A stretch of 64,000 nt of DNA, from NCBI RefSeq assembly GCF_029850875.1, contig NZ_JAOVAM010000004.1:124001-188000 (forward strand). Direction: 5' to 3'. Positions 1 through 8,631 of the stretch are shown here, piece after piece. A model generated the notes under the pieces. It saw only the letters and a list, made by a program, of their open reading frames with translations. It was not told where the DNA came from and made no database searches. The stretch is from Rothia similimucilaginosa (GTDB taxonomy: Bacteria; Actinomycetota; Actinomycetes; Actinomycetales; Micrococcaceae). The first letter of the stretch is position 1. The number at the start of each line of letters is the position of its first letter. The position numbers were made by a program, and so were the translations under genes.

Positions 1-265
1 TCTCGAGGCGGAAACCAACACGGGTCGGCTTCTTGGTCTCGGGGTCAACAATCGCAACGTTAGAAACGTGGATCGGTGCCTCAACCTTCTGGATGCCGCC
101 TGCTGCGCCGGTCAGGGGGTTAGCCTTGGTGTGCTTGGTGACGACCTTGACGCCCTCAACAATCACGCGGTTTTCCTTGGGGAGAACCTTCAGAACCTTG
201 CCCTGCTTGCCCTTATCTGCACCGGAAATAACCTGAACCAGGTCGCCGGACTTGATCTTAGCCAT
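1..265 (-). CDS. rplX: 50S ribosomal protein L24, 3' end outside window
   Basis: Large-subunit assembly protein L24, among the first proteins to bind 23S rRNA. The ATG is at 265 and the frame runs off the left edge, so about 88 N-terminal residues are visible. The start [20 protein letters not shown] carries the KOW-type motif ([18 protein letters not shown]) typical of the family. It lies 3 nt downstream of the rplN stop, so the two are co-transcribed as the beginning of the spc operon. The C-terminal part cannot be judged. Confidence 0.95.
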   Translation of the reverse strand, partial: MAKIKSGDLVQVISGADKGKQGKVLKVLPKENRVIVEGVKVVTKHTKANPLTGAAGGIQKVEAPIHVSNVAIVDPETKKPTRVGFRLE

Positions 266-268
266 GAA

Positions 269-640
269 TTAGAGCACCTCCGGAGCCAGCGAAACGATCT
301 TCATGAACTTCTTATCTCGAAGCTCACGACCCACGGGGCCGAAGATACGGGTACCACGGGGATCACCATCAGTGTTCTTCAGGATCACTGCGGAGTTCTC
401 GTCGAACTTGATGTAGGAACCGTCGGGACGACGGGTTTCCTTCTTGGTGCGGACGACGACTGCCTTGACAACGTCACCCTTCTTTACGGTACCGCCGGGG
501 ATTGCATCCTTGACGGTTGCGACGATGATGTCGCCAATGCCTGCGTAGCGACGCGAGGAACCACCGAGAACACGGATGGTCAGGATTTCCTTCGCACCAG
601 TGTTGTCGGCGACCTTCAGTCGCGACTCCTGCTGAATCAT
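269..640 (-). CDS. rplN: 50S ribosomal protein L14
   Basis: L14 sits at the subunit interface near L19 and is universally conserved. The chosen ATG at 640 gives 123 residues beginning [18 protein letters not shown], the standard L14 start; an open frame reaching to 847 is upstream noise. An AGGAG ribosome binding site precedes the ATG. L14 is normally the first gene of the spc operon and is so here, but it is separated from rpsQ (last gene of the S10 operon, 5303-5575) by about 4.7 kb of other sequence. Confidence 0.97.
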   Translation of the reverse strand: MIQQESRLKVADNTGAKEILTIRVLGGSSRRYAGIGDIIVATVKDAIPGGTVKKGDVVKAVVVRTKKETRRPDGSYIKFDENSAVILKNTDGDPRGTRIFGPVGRELRDKKFMKIVSLAPEVL

Positions 641-1052
641 ATTTCTCCTGTCGTCTCGCCGGTTCCGACTCGCTTTAGGCGCGAGCCAGCCTTGCGGAAC
701 ATTTTTACGGGATTGGTTGACGCCCCGGGCCCCATCTCTATGGAAGGGGTTAGCGGAAACGCCTGGGGCAAACCCATGCCAGAAGCATTTGGACCCGCGT
801 GAAGCGGGCGTATCCCACCCGTAAGTAGCGGCATTATGCACTGGCACGAGAAGCCCGTGGTTGTGCAGCTATTTGGATACAGCCACACAGTCTTAACACT
901 GTACAGGAAGCAGGTATGTAGCGCAAGAGTTGATCGACTATGATTTCGGTCTCCTCCACCCTATCTCTGGAGATAGCCGGGTTTATAGAGTAAAACCCCA
1001 TATCCCACATCACCATCGATTGAGAAGGTCCATTATTTGACACTTAAAGCAG
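641..1052 (-). other. Leader and promoter region of the spc operon
   Basis: About 410 nt without a credible gene upstream of rplN. Read on the minus strand it holds several small inverted repeats: ctatct/agatag at 961-966 and 971-976, a gggttt/aaaccc hairpin around 978-998, and cccgc/gcggg at 794-798 and 804-808. These could form a structured 5' leader. A CATAAT-like hexamer lies near 833-838, but no convincing -35 partner was found, so the transcription start is not assigned. Confidence 0.4.
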
Positions 1053-1100
1053 GAGGCCCCTTCGTGTAGTTCCTGACGCATAAGAAACTGAAGGGGCCTC
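1053..1100. terminator. Long-loop inverted repeat, possible terminator
   Basis: Perfect 11-bp arms, gaggccccttc (1053-1063) and gaaggggcctc (1090-1100), enclose a 26-nt loop. The T-tract is poor on both strands, so intrinsic termination is uncertain. It lies on the downstream (minus-strand) side of the possible 5S remnant at 1211-1250. Confidence 0.35.
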
Positions 1101-1570
1101 GAGAAATCTATCAAACAATGTGTAAAACAAGGAAGATAGATATTTATATTTTACTACGCTTTACTGTACTTCCACGACAGACTTGCCGCAGCTAGCAAGA
1201 GATCACCCCAGTCCTACTCTCCCACCTCACAAGCGCACACACAGCATCAGAGGGAAGGCCGGGACTGTTTTTAGGTATATCGACCGCTCTTCACTCAGTA
1301 GCCAGGACACATATACTTCGCGGTACCGTCATGGACAAGAGGCTTCTCCCTACCAATTCTCTTCTAGAGCCTCGCAGTATTCATCAAAGCGCACATCCAG
1401 CACGCGGGGAACCTTAATCTGCAGGGTAGTCCTCTGCCTTGTTCATAGCAATGGCGCCATATTTCGCCACCCTTGAACTCCACCAAAGCAGTGCTCTGAA
1501 AAAATCTGCTTAAAAATTTAGAAATTAAGGGTCGTTTTTTCAAAAATCAAGTTTTTTGGTAATAAATGTG
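1101..1570. other. Intergenic stretch with no recognisable gene
   Basis: No supported coding gene. A 97-codon open frame (1183-1476, +) has no ribosome binding site, a composition unlike a protein, and no recognisable motif. Apart from the possible 5S fragment at 1211-1250 nothing is assigned. From 1490 the sequence turns AT-rich before the candidate small RNA promoter. Confidence 0.5.
1211..1250 (-). pseudogene. Possible relic of a 5S rRNA 3' half
   Basis: The minus strand contains cttgtgaggtgggagagtag followed by gac. This resembles the actinobacterial 5S rRNA 3' region (typically CTCGTGAGG, GTG, TGGGAGAGTAGG), with a missing 2-3 nt step. A few more matches extend upstream (GATG, then TG and CGCT). 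The 5' half of 5S is not recognisable and no 16S or 23S is near. Family consensus is from memory; this may be an rRNA remnant or coincidence. Confidence 0.3.
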
Positions 1571-1610
1571 CTTCAAGGTGCGAAAATCAGCAAGATGTAC
1601 CATAATAGAA

Positions 1611-1745
1611 GAGACGCATGCGTCAAATAAGAGGTTCGGTCCTTATCGGACAGATTTCTTGGGTCCCTTTTTCCTCGCTAATCCGTTTGTCTAGGGACCG
1701 AACCTCGCTTTGACACAAACCCGCACTTCGGTGCGGGTTTTCTTT
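1611..1745 (+). ncRNA. Candidate small RNA with its own terminator
   Basis: A CATAAT -10 box at 1601-1606 would start transcription near 1611-1613; the -35 is weak. The predicted RNA opens with a 12-bp palindrome (gacgcatgcgtc, 1613-1624). Pairing then follows between gtcaaa (1622-1627) and tttgac (1709-1714), and between gaggttcggtcc (1631-1642) and ggaccgaacctc (1695-1706), a perfect 12-bp stem. It ends in a textbook terminator: aaacccgcac (1717-1726), loop ttcg, gtgcgggttt (1731-1740), then tcttta. The segment ggtccct (1662-1668) could alternatively pair with agggacc (1693-1699), so two folds compete. No plus-strand gene follows, so it appears free-standing rather than a leader. Family unknown. 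Confidence 0.6.
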
Positions 1746-1934
1746 ATATCTGAGGTACCAGAACCCTACATTTCATCTTTTACGGGCTGTTAACTGGTCA
1801 AATATGGACGGGCGAATGCAGAAGGTCCGCCTCGCCCTCCCCTATTTCTCTCATTCCTTCTCTCTCCCCCGTCTCGCTGCTACTTCTGACTCTGGTCTAG
1901 GCCTTCCACCTCTATAACAGACATATGGACAAGC

Positions 1935-1979
1935 TGAAAGGGGCGGTACCCATCGCTTTGATGGGTACCGCCCCTTTCA
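1935..1979 (-). terminator. Terminator of the surface protein gene
   Basis: Perfect 20-bp arms (1935-1954 and 1960-1979) with a 5-nt loop, 115 nt beyond the stop of the minus-strand surface protein gene. Very stable stem; the following T-run is short. It may also separate that gene from the convergent small RNA. Confidence 0.75.
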
Positions 1980-2093
1980 ATGTCTACCGGCAGTTTCAGA
2001 GGATAAATCGGGTTCTTAAATATCCTGCAGATCCCGCCCTACCTCTTTAGTTACTACAGAGCGGTAGTATCGTGAGCTACCGTGGGGTACGGA

Positions 2094-4829
2094 CTATGCC
2101 TTGCGACGACGTGCTACAAGCACAGTTGCGCCAACGATCAGGGCAAGAACGCCAACTCCAGCTGCAACGACGACGCCCGAAGCACCGGTGTTAGCCAGTG
2201 AAGATTTCGAGGGGTTCGAAGAGGTGGAGCCGTTGCTGGAAGAGGTAACATTCTGCGACAAAGAGCCGGAGGTCTTCGGGGCGGTGCTGTCCTTCTTCTG
2301 CGCCTCGGACTTCAAAGAATCCGCGGGAGCCTTGGACTGATCATTAGCAGGCTGCTCCTTTGCCTGTTCCTTGGCATCTGCAGGTGCAGACGGAGCATCA
2401 GAGGGGTTGGTTACAGGTGCGTTGGCCGACTCGGATGCCTTCGGCTCCGATGCCTCAGGTGCAGGTACCTTATTTTCGGTGCTGAAGGTGTACTCTACAG
2501 CAACGCCGCCACGTGCGTTATCGTTCTCTGCCAGGGAACCGGAGAGCAGATAGATAGCAACGCTATCGCCGGTCTTCAGCTCTTCAGACAGGTTAGAGTT
2601 CGCTACAGTGGGGCGGTCGATGGTTGCGGTGAAGTTACCGTTTTCATCCGCCTTGATATAAGCCCAGATGCCTGCGCTATTGCCTTCAACACCTTCAAGC
2701 TTAGGCTCTTCCTTTGCAGAGATAGCGCCCTTGTTCAGCTTGACAGCGATAATGGAGCCCTTACCATCCCGAGTCTTGAAGCCTTCACCGCGGAAGGTCA
2801 GCTTCTGGCCGTCCCAGGTCTTGGGGAAGTAGACCTTTGCGCCATCCTTGTACTCGTGCACAATCTCGTTGGATTCTGCACTTTCGGAGGGTGCCGGGGT
2901 ACTCGGTTCGGGCTTAGCAGACTCACTCGGAGCCGGAGTAGTCGGCTCAGGCTTAGCAGACTCACTCGGAGCCGGGGTGGGCTCGTTGCTATCAGGCAGA
3001 CTCAGCTTAGTACCGACGGGGTAAGTGGTAGTCACGCCAGAAGGAGCAGCGGCGACCTGGGTGGTTTCCGCCGGTGCGCAGGTCTCAGTGGTGTCTGCCT
3101 TCTTCTCTGCAACAGTTGCGGAGAGCGCTTCACCACCACGTGCGGTATCACCTTCAACCATGGAGCCGGAGAGCAGGAAGACCGATACCTTATCGCCGTT
3201 CTTCAGGTTTTCCGTCAGGTTGGAGTTCTCAGTGGTCGGGTACGGCAGTTCAGCAGTAAAGTTACCATTCTCATCTGCCTGGATGTACGCCCAGACACCC
3301 GCACTGTTGCCGTCAACGCCGTTGAACTTCGGCTCTTCCTTGGCAGAGATGCGGCCCTTGTTGAGCTTGACTGCAAGTACGGAGCCCTTTGAACCGTCCT
3401 GAGTCTTGAAACCTTCACCACGCAGCTTCAGAGTTTCACCGGTGGTCCAGTCCTTCACAGCGTAGAGCTTAGCGCCGTCGGCGTAGGTCTTCACCAGTTC
3501 TTCAGAAGAAGTCTGCGCGGTAGGCTTCGCGGTGGTTTCAACGGTGGTGTTGATCTTCACCATAACGCCGGGAACGATCGGGGAATCTGCGTTGTCCTTG
3601 CCCTTGGGCTCCGTGCTAGAGGTGCGATATTCGCCGGTGGTCTTATCGATGGTGTAGTCGGTTTCGATAGCGGAAGTGCCTTCGATGCTGCGGGCTACAG
3701 CGTATGCGCTGCCATCTGCGGTGACCAGAACATCATTTGCACCGCTAGTTGCGCCGGTAGACACCTGAGAAACAACGGTACCAGTTCGTGCATCAATAAC
3801 ACCGACATTGCCGGTACCGTAATCGGTCACGTACAGCAGGTCACGGGCTTCATCGGAGGCGAGGGCGAGGGCCTGGGTACCGAAAGGAATGGTCTTCTTG
3901 TAGGCACCGGTTTCCAGGTCGTAGGCGGTGATACCGGAGTTAGTGCCCTTACGGTCACCCTGGGAGCTGACGTAAATTTCCTTCAGGGACTTGTCTACAG
4001 TGACGTCCGATGCGTTCAGAGCAGCTTCAGCATTTTCCTTGTGCAGCTGAATGGTCTTCTCGACCTCGTAGCTCTTGGTGTCAATCACCTTCACGGTGCC
4101 GGCGCTCAGGGAGGGCACGTAGAGCTTGCCATCGGCGGAGTCCACGTGCATGTTCATTGCGATGTCCGATTCTCCCTTGGCGTCGGTGAACTCAATCTTC
4201 TTGACCAGGGTGTGCGAGGTAGTATCGAAGACGCTAATGCCGCCAGAGCCAGATACAAAGACCTTGCCACTAGAGGGGTCGATGCGTACCTCACGCGGGT
4301 GATTGACGTCGCCTTCTGCGCTACTCCAAATAATCTTATTGGTCGCGGGATCGAAGACAGATACCTTGTTGACACGGGTCTGGGTCACCCATACGTATCC
4401 GGTTGCTTCGTCGTAGGCAATACCGTAGGGAGATTCGATCTGCTTACCGGTCGGTGCAGTAGCACCACGTCCAATAAAGTCCGCGGTCGGGAACTGGTAG
4501 ACAGTAGAAAGGCTCGGGGTGGATGCAACGTTCCAGGTGCCGACGCCACCGGTCAGAATCGGCGGGCGTCCGGAAGAGAATGAAGTGTAGAGGGAGGAGG
4601 TTGCCGCCGAGTATGCCAGCTGGTACTGGCCGGGCAGACCCTGGTACTGGGTAGCGCTCACTGCAATGTGACGGCATTCCTCAGTAGAAGTCTGGGAGTT
4701 TCCGCCGGGAACGGATGCGGAAACGTTTGCCGCAAAGGTAGCGGGAACGGTAGCGAAAGAGCCTGCAACAACGGAAAGTGCGCCTGCAATGGCGAGCAGC
4801 TTACGTGAGGGCTTGGGCGAAGAAATCAT
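2094..4829 (-). CDS. Wall-anchored surface protein: beta-propeller plus two Ig-like repeats, LAxTG anchor
   Basis: A 911-residue exported protein. The ATG at 4829 follows a GAGGA site and opens a signal peptide with basic start, hydrophobic core and a likely cut after TFA near residue 33; the frame upstream to 4898 is ignored. Residues about 95-420 hold repeats such as KVSVFDPATNKIIW and GNVGVIDARTGTVV, typical of YVTN/NHL-type propellers. Two near-copies of a 125-residue Ig-like domain follow (about 446-575 and 657-783), each with GEGFKT, VKLNKG, ISAKEEPK and LLSGS. A Pro/Glu/Ser linker of three PAPSES units (about 618-651) separates them. The tail is Ser/Lys-rich, then LANTG (878-882), a membrane segment and RRRKA, i.e. 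a sorting signal of the type used by class E sortases. Ligand unknown; adhesion or binding is plausible inference. Confidence 0.85.
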   Translation of the reverse strand: MISSPKPSRKLLAIAGALSVVAGSFATVPATFAANVSASVPGGNSQTSTEECRHIAVSATQYQGLPGQYQLAYSAATSSLYTSFSSGRPPILTGGVGTWNVASTPSLSTVYQFPTADFIGRGATAPTGKQIESPYGIAYDEATGYVWVTQTRVNKVSVFDPATNKIIWSSAEGDVNHPREVRIDPSSGKVFVSGSGGISVFDTTSHTLVKKIEFTDAKGESDIAMNMHVDSADGKLYVPSLSAGTVKVIDTKSYEVEKTIQLHKENAEAALNASDVTVDKSLKEIYVSSQGDRKGTNSGITAYDLETGAYKKTIPFGTQALALASDEARDLLYVTDYGTGNVGVIDARTGTVVSQVSTGATSGANDVLVTADGSAYAVARSIEGTSAIETDYTIDKTTGEYRTSSTEPKGKDNADSPIVPGVMVKINTTVETTAKPTAQTSSEELVKTYADGAKLYAVKDWTTGETLKLRGEGFKTQDGSKGSVLAVKLNKGRISAKEEPKFNGVDGNSAGVWAYIQADENGNFTAELPYPTTENSNLTENLKNGDKVSVFLLSGSMVEGDTARGGEALSATVAEKKADTTETCAPAETTQVAAAPSGVTTTYPVGTKLSLPDSNEPTPAPSESAKPEPTTPAPSESAKPEPSTPAPSESAESNEIVHEYKDGAKVYFPKTWDGQKLTFRGEGFKTRDGKGSIIAVKLNKGAISAKEEPKLEGVEGNSAGIWAYIKADENGNFTATIDRPTVANSNLSEELKTGDSVAIYLLSGSLAENDNARGGVAVEYTFSTENKVPAPEASEPKASESANAPVTNPSDAPSAPADAKEQAKEQPANDQSKAPADSLKSEAQKKDSTAPKTSGSLSQNVTSSSNGSTSSNPSKSSLANTGASGVVVAAGVGVLALIVGATVLVARRRKA

Positions 4830-4943
4830 GCTGATCCTCGATAATATGTAGTGGTACTTCTCCAAAGGTCGTGCAACCTCTGGAAGATGCAAAGCCACCC
4901 CACTGATTATTGGGCAAGGTTATGCTAAGCAACTATAAAGTTG

Positions 4944-4972
4944 ATATTAAGTGCCTAGTTAGGTTATTTCAA
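4944..4972 (-). promoter_or_regulatory. Promoter of the surface protein gene
   Basis: On the minus strand TTGAAA (4967-4972), 17 nt, TAATAT (4944-4949): a good vegetative promoter, about 115 nt upstream of the ATG. The spacer contains the near-palindrome cctaactagg. A half site TTAGGTTA on the plus strand (4959-4966) resembles half of an iron-regulator (DtxR) box, but the other half does not match. Confidence 0.6.
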
Positions 4973-4984
4973 GTGCTTTTCATC

Positions 4985-5008
4985 AGGTGTCATAGTTCCT
5001 AGACACCT
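4985..5008. promoter_or_regulatory. Inverted repeat upstream of the surface protein promoter
   Basis: aggtgtc (4985-4991) and gacacct (5002-5008) form perfect 7-bp arms centred about 28 bp upstream of the -35 hexamer. Position suits an activator or repressor site; the protein that binds it is unknown. Confidence 0.35.
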
Positions 5009-5230
5009 TACTCCCGCATTATTCTTCATTTTTTCATCACAATTCCGTCTCCACATGCGCTTTCTTCTCTAGCAGCGTCTACGCATGGATTGCACCATCA
5101 AAACAAGAGAAAAATATTACTCTCTCGTATGACGTATCAAGACATTTATGACAAACATTGTCTTAGCGTCTGTTATTAGCCCATGCCATAGGGCGCGCCC
5201 CACCACAGTTCTTCTCGCACGAAGGTTACG

Positions 5231-5272
5231 AAAAGAACCCCTCTCCTACCTAGGTAGGAGAGGGGTTCTTTT
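5231..5272 (-). terminator. Terminator of the S10 operon
   Basis: A perfect 42-nt palindrome centred on cctagg, flanked by aaaag and cttttac, 31 nt past the rpsQ stop. Both strands have a T-run, so it can terminate in both directions. It marks the end of the S10 operon and isolates it from the surface protein gene. Confidence 0.88.
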
Positions 5273-5302
5273 ACTGCTCTAACAGAGAATCATGAAAAGG
5301 GC

Positions 5303-5575
5303 TTACTTAGCCTTCTCGATGATCTCCACGATACGCCAGCGCTTGGAAGCGGACAGCGGACGGGTCTCTGCAATCAGAACGAGGTCACCGATGCCAGCAG
5401 CGTTCTGCTCATCGTGTGCCTTGATCTTGGAGCTACGGCGAACGACCTTACCGTACAGTGCGTGCTTCACGTGATCCTCGACCTCGACGACAACGGTCTT
5501 GTCCATCTTGTCGGAGACAACGTAGCCGCGGCGGGTCTTGCGGTAGCCGCGCTCTTCGTTCTTTACTTCACTCAC
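5303..5575 (-). CDS. rpsQ: 30S ribosomal protein S17
   Basis: Primary 16S rRNA-binding protein of the small-subunit body. 90 residues; the core [20 protein letters not shown] and the [18 protein letters not shown] segment are characteristic of bacterial S17. The ATG at 5575 overlaps the rpmC stop by 4 nt, showing translational coupling. Here it is the last gene of the S10 operon and is followed by a strong terminator rather than by rplN. Confidence 0.97.
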   Translation of the reverse strand: MSEVKNEERGYRKTRRGYVVSDKMDKTVVVEVEDHVKHALYGKVVRRSSKIKAHDEQNAAGIGDLVLIAETRPLSASKRWRIVEIIEKAK

Positions 5576-5811
5576 TTGGACTCACCTTCAGTTGCGGGAC
5601 GAATACCGAGCTCGCGCTCACGCAGCACGGTGTAGATACGTGCGATGTCGCGCTTGATAGTGCGGCGACGACCTGCGTTAGCCTGACCGGTGACTTCCTG
5701 GAAGCGGATGTTGAAGAGTTCCTTCTTCGCTTCGCTCAGCTTTGCAGCCAGCTCTTCGTTGGAGAGCTCTGCGAGCTTATCGATGCTCAGGTCCTTGGAT
5801 CCTACTGCCAT
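5572..5811 (-). CDS. rpmC: 50S ribosomal protein L29
   Basis: L29 lies at the peptide exit tunnel next to L23, where trigger factor and SRP dock. 79 residues, a normal length for actinobacteria, with [23 protein letters not shown] and [19 protein letters not shown], the two-helix hairpin of the family. The C-terminus overlaps the rpsQ start by 4 nt, and the start is 5 nt past the rplP stop. Confidence 0.97.
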   Translation of the reverse strand: MAVGSKDLSIDKLAELSNEELAAKLSEAKKELFNIRFQEVTGQANAGRRRTIKRDIARIYTVLRERELGIRPATEGESK

Positions 5812-5816
5812 CTCGC

Positions 5817-6236
5817 TTATTCACCACCTTCGCGGCGACGCACAACACGTGCCTTCATCGGGAGCTTGTGGATTGCAAGGCGCATTGCCTCGCGAGCCAC
5901 TTCTTCGGACACACCGGAGAGTTCAAACATGACTCGACCCGGCTTGACATTTGCGACCCACCACTCGGGCGAACCCTTACCGGAACCCATACGGGTTTCA
6001 GCGGGCTTCTTGGTCAGCGGACGGTCGGGATAAATGTTGATCCAAACCTTACCGCCACGCTTAATGTGACGGGTCATTGCAATACGTGCAGCCTCAATCT
6101 GGCGGTTGGTCACGTATGCGGGCGACAGGGCCTGAATGCCCCACTCACCGAAGCTAACCTCGGTGCCGCCCTTTGCGAGACCATTACGCTTGGGGTGGTG
6201 CTGCTTGCGGTACTTTACTCGACGGGGAATAAGCAT
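5817..6236 (-). CDS. rplP: 50S ribosomal protein L16
   Basis: L16 helps to position the A-site tRNA and organises the peptidyl transferase region. 139 residues starting [17 protein letters not shown], with the conserved [23 protein letters not shown] stretch (around residues 65-85). The gene directly abuts rpsC: the rpsC stop codon immediately precedes the L16 start codon. Confidence 0.97.
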   Translation of the reverse strand: MLIPRRVKYRKQHHPKRNGLAKGGTEVSFGEWGIQALSPAYVTNRQIEAARIAMTRHIKRGGKVWINIYPDRPLTKKPAETRMGSGKGSPEWWVANVKPGRVMFELSGVSEEVAREAMRLAIHKLPMKARVVRRREGGE

Positions 6237-7034
6237 TTATGCCTCACCGTTCTCTGCAGTCTTGGCCTCGACCTTTGCCGAAGCGTTCTCGTTGCGGCGC
6301 TCGCGACGAGGACCACGGTTGCCCTGGCGGCGGCGGTCACCATCGCGGCGGTTGCCACGGCGGTTGTTTGCTGCCTGCTGAGCTGCCAGCTCCTTGTCGG
6401 TCAGGTCGCCCTTGTAGATCCAGACCTTCACGCCGATGCGACCGAAGGTGGTCTTAGCCTCGAAGAAGCCGTAGTCGATGTTCGCACGCAGGGTGTGCAG
6501 GGGCACACGGCCTTCGCGGTAGAACTCGGAACGGGACATTTCAGCGCCACCCAGACGGCCGGAGCACTGGATACGGATACCCTTTGCACCTGCACGCTGT
6601 GCGGACTGGATTGCCTTCTTCATGGCACGGCGGAATGCAACACGCGATGCGAGCTGCTCTGCGATGCTCTGTGCAACCAGCTGAGCGGAGAGGTCGGGGT
6701 TAGCAACCTCGAGGATGTTCAGCTGAATCTGCTTGTTGGTGAGCTTCTCGAGCTCGCCGCGGATGCGGTCTGCTTCTGCGCCACGTCGGCCAATCACGAT
6801 ACCGGGACGAGCGGTGTGGATGTCCACACGCACGCGGTCACGGGTGCGCTCGATCTCGACCTTTGCAACGCCTGCGCGATCCAGGTTCTTTGCCAGCAGC
6901 TCGCGGATCTTTACGTCCTCGCGGACGAAGTCAGCGTAACGCTCGCCGGGCTTATTGGAATCAGCGAACCACTTGGAGACGTGGTCAGTGGTGATGCCCA
7001 GTCGGAAACCGTTCGGGTGAATTTTCTGACCCAT
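6237..7034 (-). CDS. rpsC: 30S ribosomal protein S3
   Basis: S3 forms part of the mRNA entry channel. 265 residues starting [14 protein letters not shown]; a KH domain with VVIGRRG-type loop ([15 protein letters not shown], about 85-99) and the S3 C-domain ([14 protein letters not shown]). The C-terminal tail from about residue 225 is a basic Arg/Asn/Gly-rich extension ending in an acidic Ala/Glu stretch, as in other actinobacteria. It sits head-to-tail with rplV with no gap. Confidence 0.97.
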   Translation of the reverse strand: MGQKIHPNGFRLGITTDHVSKWFADSNKPGERYADFVREDVKIRELLAKNLDRAGVAKVEIERTRDRVRVDIHTARPGIVIGRRGAEADRIRGELEKLTNKQIQLNILEVANPDLSAQLVAQSIAEQLASRVAFRRAMKKAIQSAQRAGAKGIRIQCSGRLGGAEMSRSEFYREGRVPLHTLRANIDYGFFEAKTTFGRIGVKVWIYKGDLTDKELAAQQAANNRRGNRRDGDRRRQGNRGPRRERRNENASAKVEAKTAENGEA

Positions 7035-7400
7035 TTAGCGGCCCTCCTCCTTCTCCGGGGTAGCAACTACCACGGTGATGTGGCTGGTGCGCTTGTTGAT
7101 TCGGTATGCGCGACCCTGAGCGCGGGGCTGAATGCGCTTCATGGTCGGGCCCTCGTTCACGAATGCTTCGCTGATGAACAGCTCTTCCTCGCGGAAGGGC
7201 AGACCCTGCTGGGTTGCCTTCTGACGAGCGTTAGCTACTGCCGAAGCAACGATCTTGTATACCGGCTCCGAAGCTGCCTGGGGGGCGAACTTCAGAATCG
7301 CCAGAGCCTCTTCCGCCTGCTTACCACGGATCAGGTTGACGACACGGCGGGCCTTCATAGGCGTAACGCGAACGAAACGCGCTGATGCCTTGGCTTCCAT
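7035..7400 (-). CDS. rplV: 50S ribosomal protein L22
   Basis: L22 lines the exit tunnel with L4; its beta-hairpin touches macrolide sites. 121 residues starting [20 protein letters not shown], with the hairpin region [21 protein letters not shown] intact and without insertions. A 60-nt spacer separates it from rpsS. Confidence 0.97.
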   Translation of the reverse strand: MEAKASARFVRVTPMKARRVVNLIRGKQAEEALAILKFAPQAASEPVYKIVASAVANARQKATQQGLPFREEELFISEAFVNEGPTMKRIQPRAQGRAYRINKRTSHITVVVATPEKEEGR

Positions 7401-7460
7401 TGCCTATCTCTCTTTCGTCTATTGCCGAAAGGGAAACGTTAGCTTATCGGTGTGAACCGA

Positions 7461-7742
7461 TTAGCGACGCTTGCCCTTACGGTCGTCCTTCACGTGGCTG
7501 CGGAAAGTGCGGGTCGGAGCAAACTCACCGAGCTTGTGACCAACCATCGACTCGGTGATGAACACCGGCACGTGCTTGCGACCGTCGTACACTGCGATGG
7601 TGTGACCGAGCATGTCGGGGATAATCATCGAGCGACGCGACCAAGTCTTGATTACGTTCTTGGTGCCCTTCTCGTTCTGAGCTGCAACCTTCAGGTAGAG
7701 GTGCTGATCAACGAAAGGGCCCTTCTTCAAACTACGAGGCAT
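7461..7742 (-). CDS. rpsS: 30S ribosomal protein S19
   Basis: S19 works with S13 in the head of the small subunit near the A site. 93 residues, [15 protein letters not shown] at the start and [16 protein letters not shown] near the end, both family hallmarks. It follows rplB by 12 nt. Confidence 0.97.
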   Translation of the reverse strand: MPRSLKKGPFVDQHLYLKVAAQNEKGTKNVIKTWSRRSMIIPDMLGHTIAVYDGRKHVPVFITESMVGHKLGEFAPTRTFRSHVKDDRKGKRR

Positions 7743-7754
7743 GTTTCAGGCTCC

Positions 7755-8591
7755 TTAGCGCTTCTTGCCAGTACGACGGCGACGAACGATGAGCTTGTCG
7801 CTTTCCTTGTTGGGACGGCGGGTACGACCCTCGGGCTTACCGTTGGGGTTAACGGGGTGACGACCACCGGAGGTCTTACCCTCACCACCACCGTGCGGGT
7901 GGTCAACCGGGTTCATGACCACACCACGGACGGTCGGGCGGATGCCCTTCCAGCGGTTACGGCCTGCCTTACCCCAGTTGATGTTGGACTGCTCAGCGTT
8001 GCCAACTTCACCAACGGTTGCGCGGCAACGAACATCCACGTTGCGGATTTCGCCGGAGGGCAGACGGAGCTGACCGTACTTGCCTTCCTTAGCAACCAGC
8101 TGTACAGAAGCACCTGCGGAACGAGCCAGCTTTGCGCCGCCACCGGGACGGAGCTCGACACAGTGAATCACGGTACCAACGGGGATGTTGCGCAGGGGCA
8201 GGTTGTTACCGGGCTTGATGTCAGCTGCGGGGCCGGACTCGACGATGTCGCCCTGAGCGAGCTTGTTCGGAGCGATGATGTAGCGCTTGGAACCATCGAA
8301 GTAGTGCAGCAGCGCGATGCGAGCGGTACGGTTGGGATCGTACTCGATGTGTGCAACGCGTGCGTTAACGCCGTCCTTGTCGTGACGACGGAAGTCGATG
8401 AGACGGTACTGGCGCTTGTGGCCGCCACCCTTGTGACGGGTGGTGATGCGGCCGGTGTTGTTACGGCCGCCGGTCTTGTGAAGCGGACGAAGCAGGGACT
8501 TTTCCGGGGTGGAGCGGGTGATCTCGGAGAAATCAGCAACGCTCGAACCGCGGCGACCCGGGGTCGTCGGCTTGTACTTACGAATACCCAT
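7755..8591 (-). CDS. rplB: 50S ribosomal protein L2
   Basis: L2 is needed for subunit joining and peptidyl transferase activity. 278 residues starting [15 protein letters not shown]. The conserved [20 protein letters not shown] segment (around residues 219-238) carries the essential His. The length is standard. It lies 40 nt downstream of rplW. Confidence 0.97.
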   Translation of the reverse strand: MGIRKYKPTTPGRRGSSVADFSEITRSTPEKSLLRPLHKTGGRNNTGRITTRHKGGGHKRQYRLIDFRRHDKDGVNARVAHIEYDPNRTARIALLHYFDGSKRYIIAPNKLAQGDIVESGPAADIKPGNNLPLRNIPVGTVIHCVELRPGGGAKLARSAGASVQLVAKEGKYGQLRLPSGEIRNVDVRCRATVGEVGNAEQSNINWGKAGRNRWKGIRPTVRGVVMNPVDHPHGGGEGKTSGGRHPVNPNGKPEGRTRRPNKESDKLIVRRRRTGKKR

Positions 8592-8631
8592 TTAGATATT
8601 TCTTCCTTCGTTAAAGTGGTCTCCGCGGGAC

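Noticed and set aside
1183-1476. 97-codon plus-strand frame in the rplN upstream region
   Set aside because: No ribosome binding site, no motif, and overlaps the possible 5S remnant.
4951-4972. Iron-regulator (DtxR/IdeR) box at the surface protein promoter
   Set aside because: Only the half site TTAGGTTA matches; the second half of the 19-bp consensus shows almost no agreement.
5742-7385. 547-codon open frame on the plus strand across the ribosomal protein genes
   Set aside because: It lies antisense to rpmC-rplP-rpsC-rplV, is Cys/Leu/Thr-rich with no motif, and is explained by the codon bias of the true genes.
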